Assembly: GCF_003201975.1 (NCBI RefSeq)
Contig: NZ_QJJQ01000024.1
Location: 1 to 51,526 of the forward strand
DNA length: 51,526 nt
Origin: Pseudogracilibacillus auburnensis
GTDB taxonomy: Bacteria > Bacillota > Bacilli > Bacillales > Amphibacillaceae
Direction: 5' to 3'
Below the pieces are notes generated by a model, which worked only from the letters and a program-made list of their open reading frames with translations, was not told the DNA's origin and searched no databases. How positions within the stretch are numbered: the first letter of the stretch is position 1; each line of letters begins with the position of its first letter. Shown in pieces: positions 51,462 to 51,526 of this stretch. The position numbers and the translations under genes were made by a program.

Positions 51462-51526
51462 GTTAATATTTTCTAAAAAAGTTTCTGATAGCTTCAAATC
51501 GTATATTGTGACTACAATCTTCGCAT
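51450..51526 (-). CDS. Partial frame at the window edge, probable phage gene end
   Basis: A minus-strand frame is open from the window end to a TAG at 51450-51452, giving the C-terminal residues AKIVVTIYDLKLSETFLEN and a few more. It fits the end of a small late gene upstream of the holin, but only 25 codons are visible and no start can be judged. Confidence 0.3.
   Translation of the reverse strand, partial: AKIVVTIYDLKLSETFLENINTSN

Overview
The window reads as chromosome from a low-GC Gram-positive bacterium of the family Bacillaceae. Supporting signs are strong GGAGG-type ribosome sites, GTG and TTG starts, a pspA-ydjGHI operon and a yisU/yisV pair as in Bacillus subtilis, a FosB-type thiol transferase (an enzyme of bacillithiol-making Firmicutes), LPxTA wall-anchored proteins and a BCCT osmolyte transporter. 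I cannot name the species. Gene identities come from motifs and remembered family resemblance, not from searches.

Region by region. 0.5-5.5 kb (minus): a six-gene operon encoding an ascorbate-class PTS (IIA, IIB, IIC), a transketolase split into two halves, and a Cof-type HAD phosphatase. A palindromic repeat sits between IIB and IIC. 5.7-9.5 kb: orphan small genes (a Hol118-like holin, a coiled-coil peptide, a DUF1801-like protein, a one-helix membrane protein), a decayed peroxiredoxin gene and two more repeat elements, one carrying a 37-bp tandem array. 9.5-14.5 kb (minus): a wall-anchored leucine-rich-repeat/DUF2252 fusion and a chemoreceptor. 14.8-20.5 kb (plus): a three-gene set (HEAT-repeat membrane protein, processive GT2 synthase, large exported glycosidase-like protein) that looks like an exopolysaccharide machine. 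20.9-29.4 kb: a RIC-type iron-sulfur repair protein with possible Fnr and Fur boxes, an AarF/UbiB kinase, the pspA-ydjGHI membrane-stress operon, a TPR protein and small membrane proteins. 29.9-36.7 kb: betaine transporter with an unknown partner, FosB, a P-loop kinase, a methyltransferase, and a divergent LysE exporter/MocR regulator pair. 37.1-47.4 kb: a cell-wall 5'-nucleotidase with two tandem catalytic halves, cyanase, a LiaF-like protein, a divergent uracil-DNA glycosylase, an MFS/AhpD-like operon with a divergent MerR regulator, and serC.

47.5 kb to the end: a tRNA-Val(GAC) gene followed by what looks like one end of a prophage. It holds candidate integrase arm sites, several very small plus-strand genes (one under a promoter embedded in a 26-bp perfect palindrome), a minus-strand pair of unknown membrane proteins, and the lysis genes (amidase endolysin and holin). 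The integrase and structural genes would lie beyond the window.

Two families of palindromic, MITE-like repeats share an internal GC-rich module (ggactgcgctaaatgctc) and occur five times here, always between genes. The best candidates for something undescribed are the surface LRR-DUF2252 fusion, the HEAT/GT2/glycosidase cluster, the prophage-end membrane pair with its palindromic-promoter neighbour, and the modular repeats.
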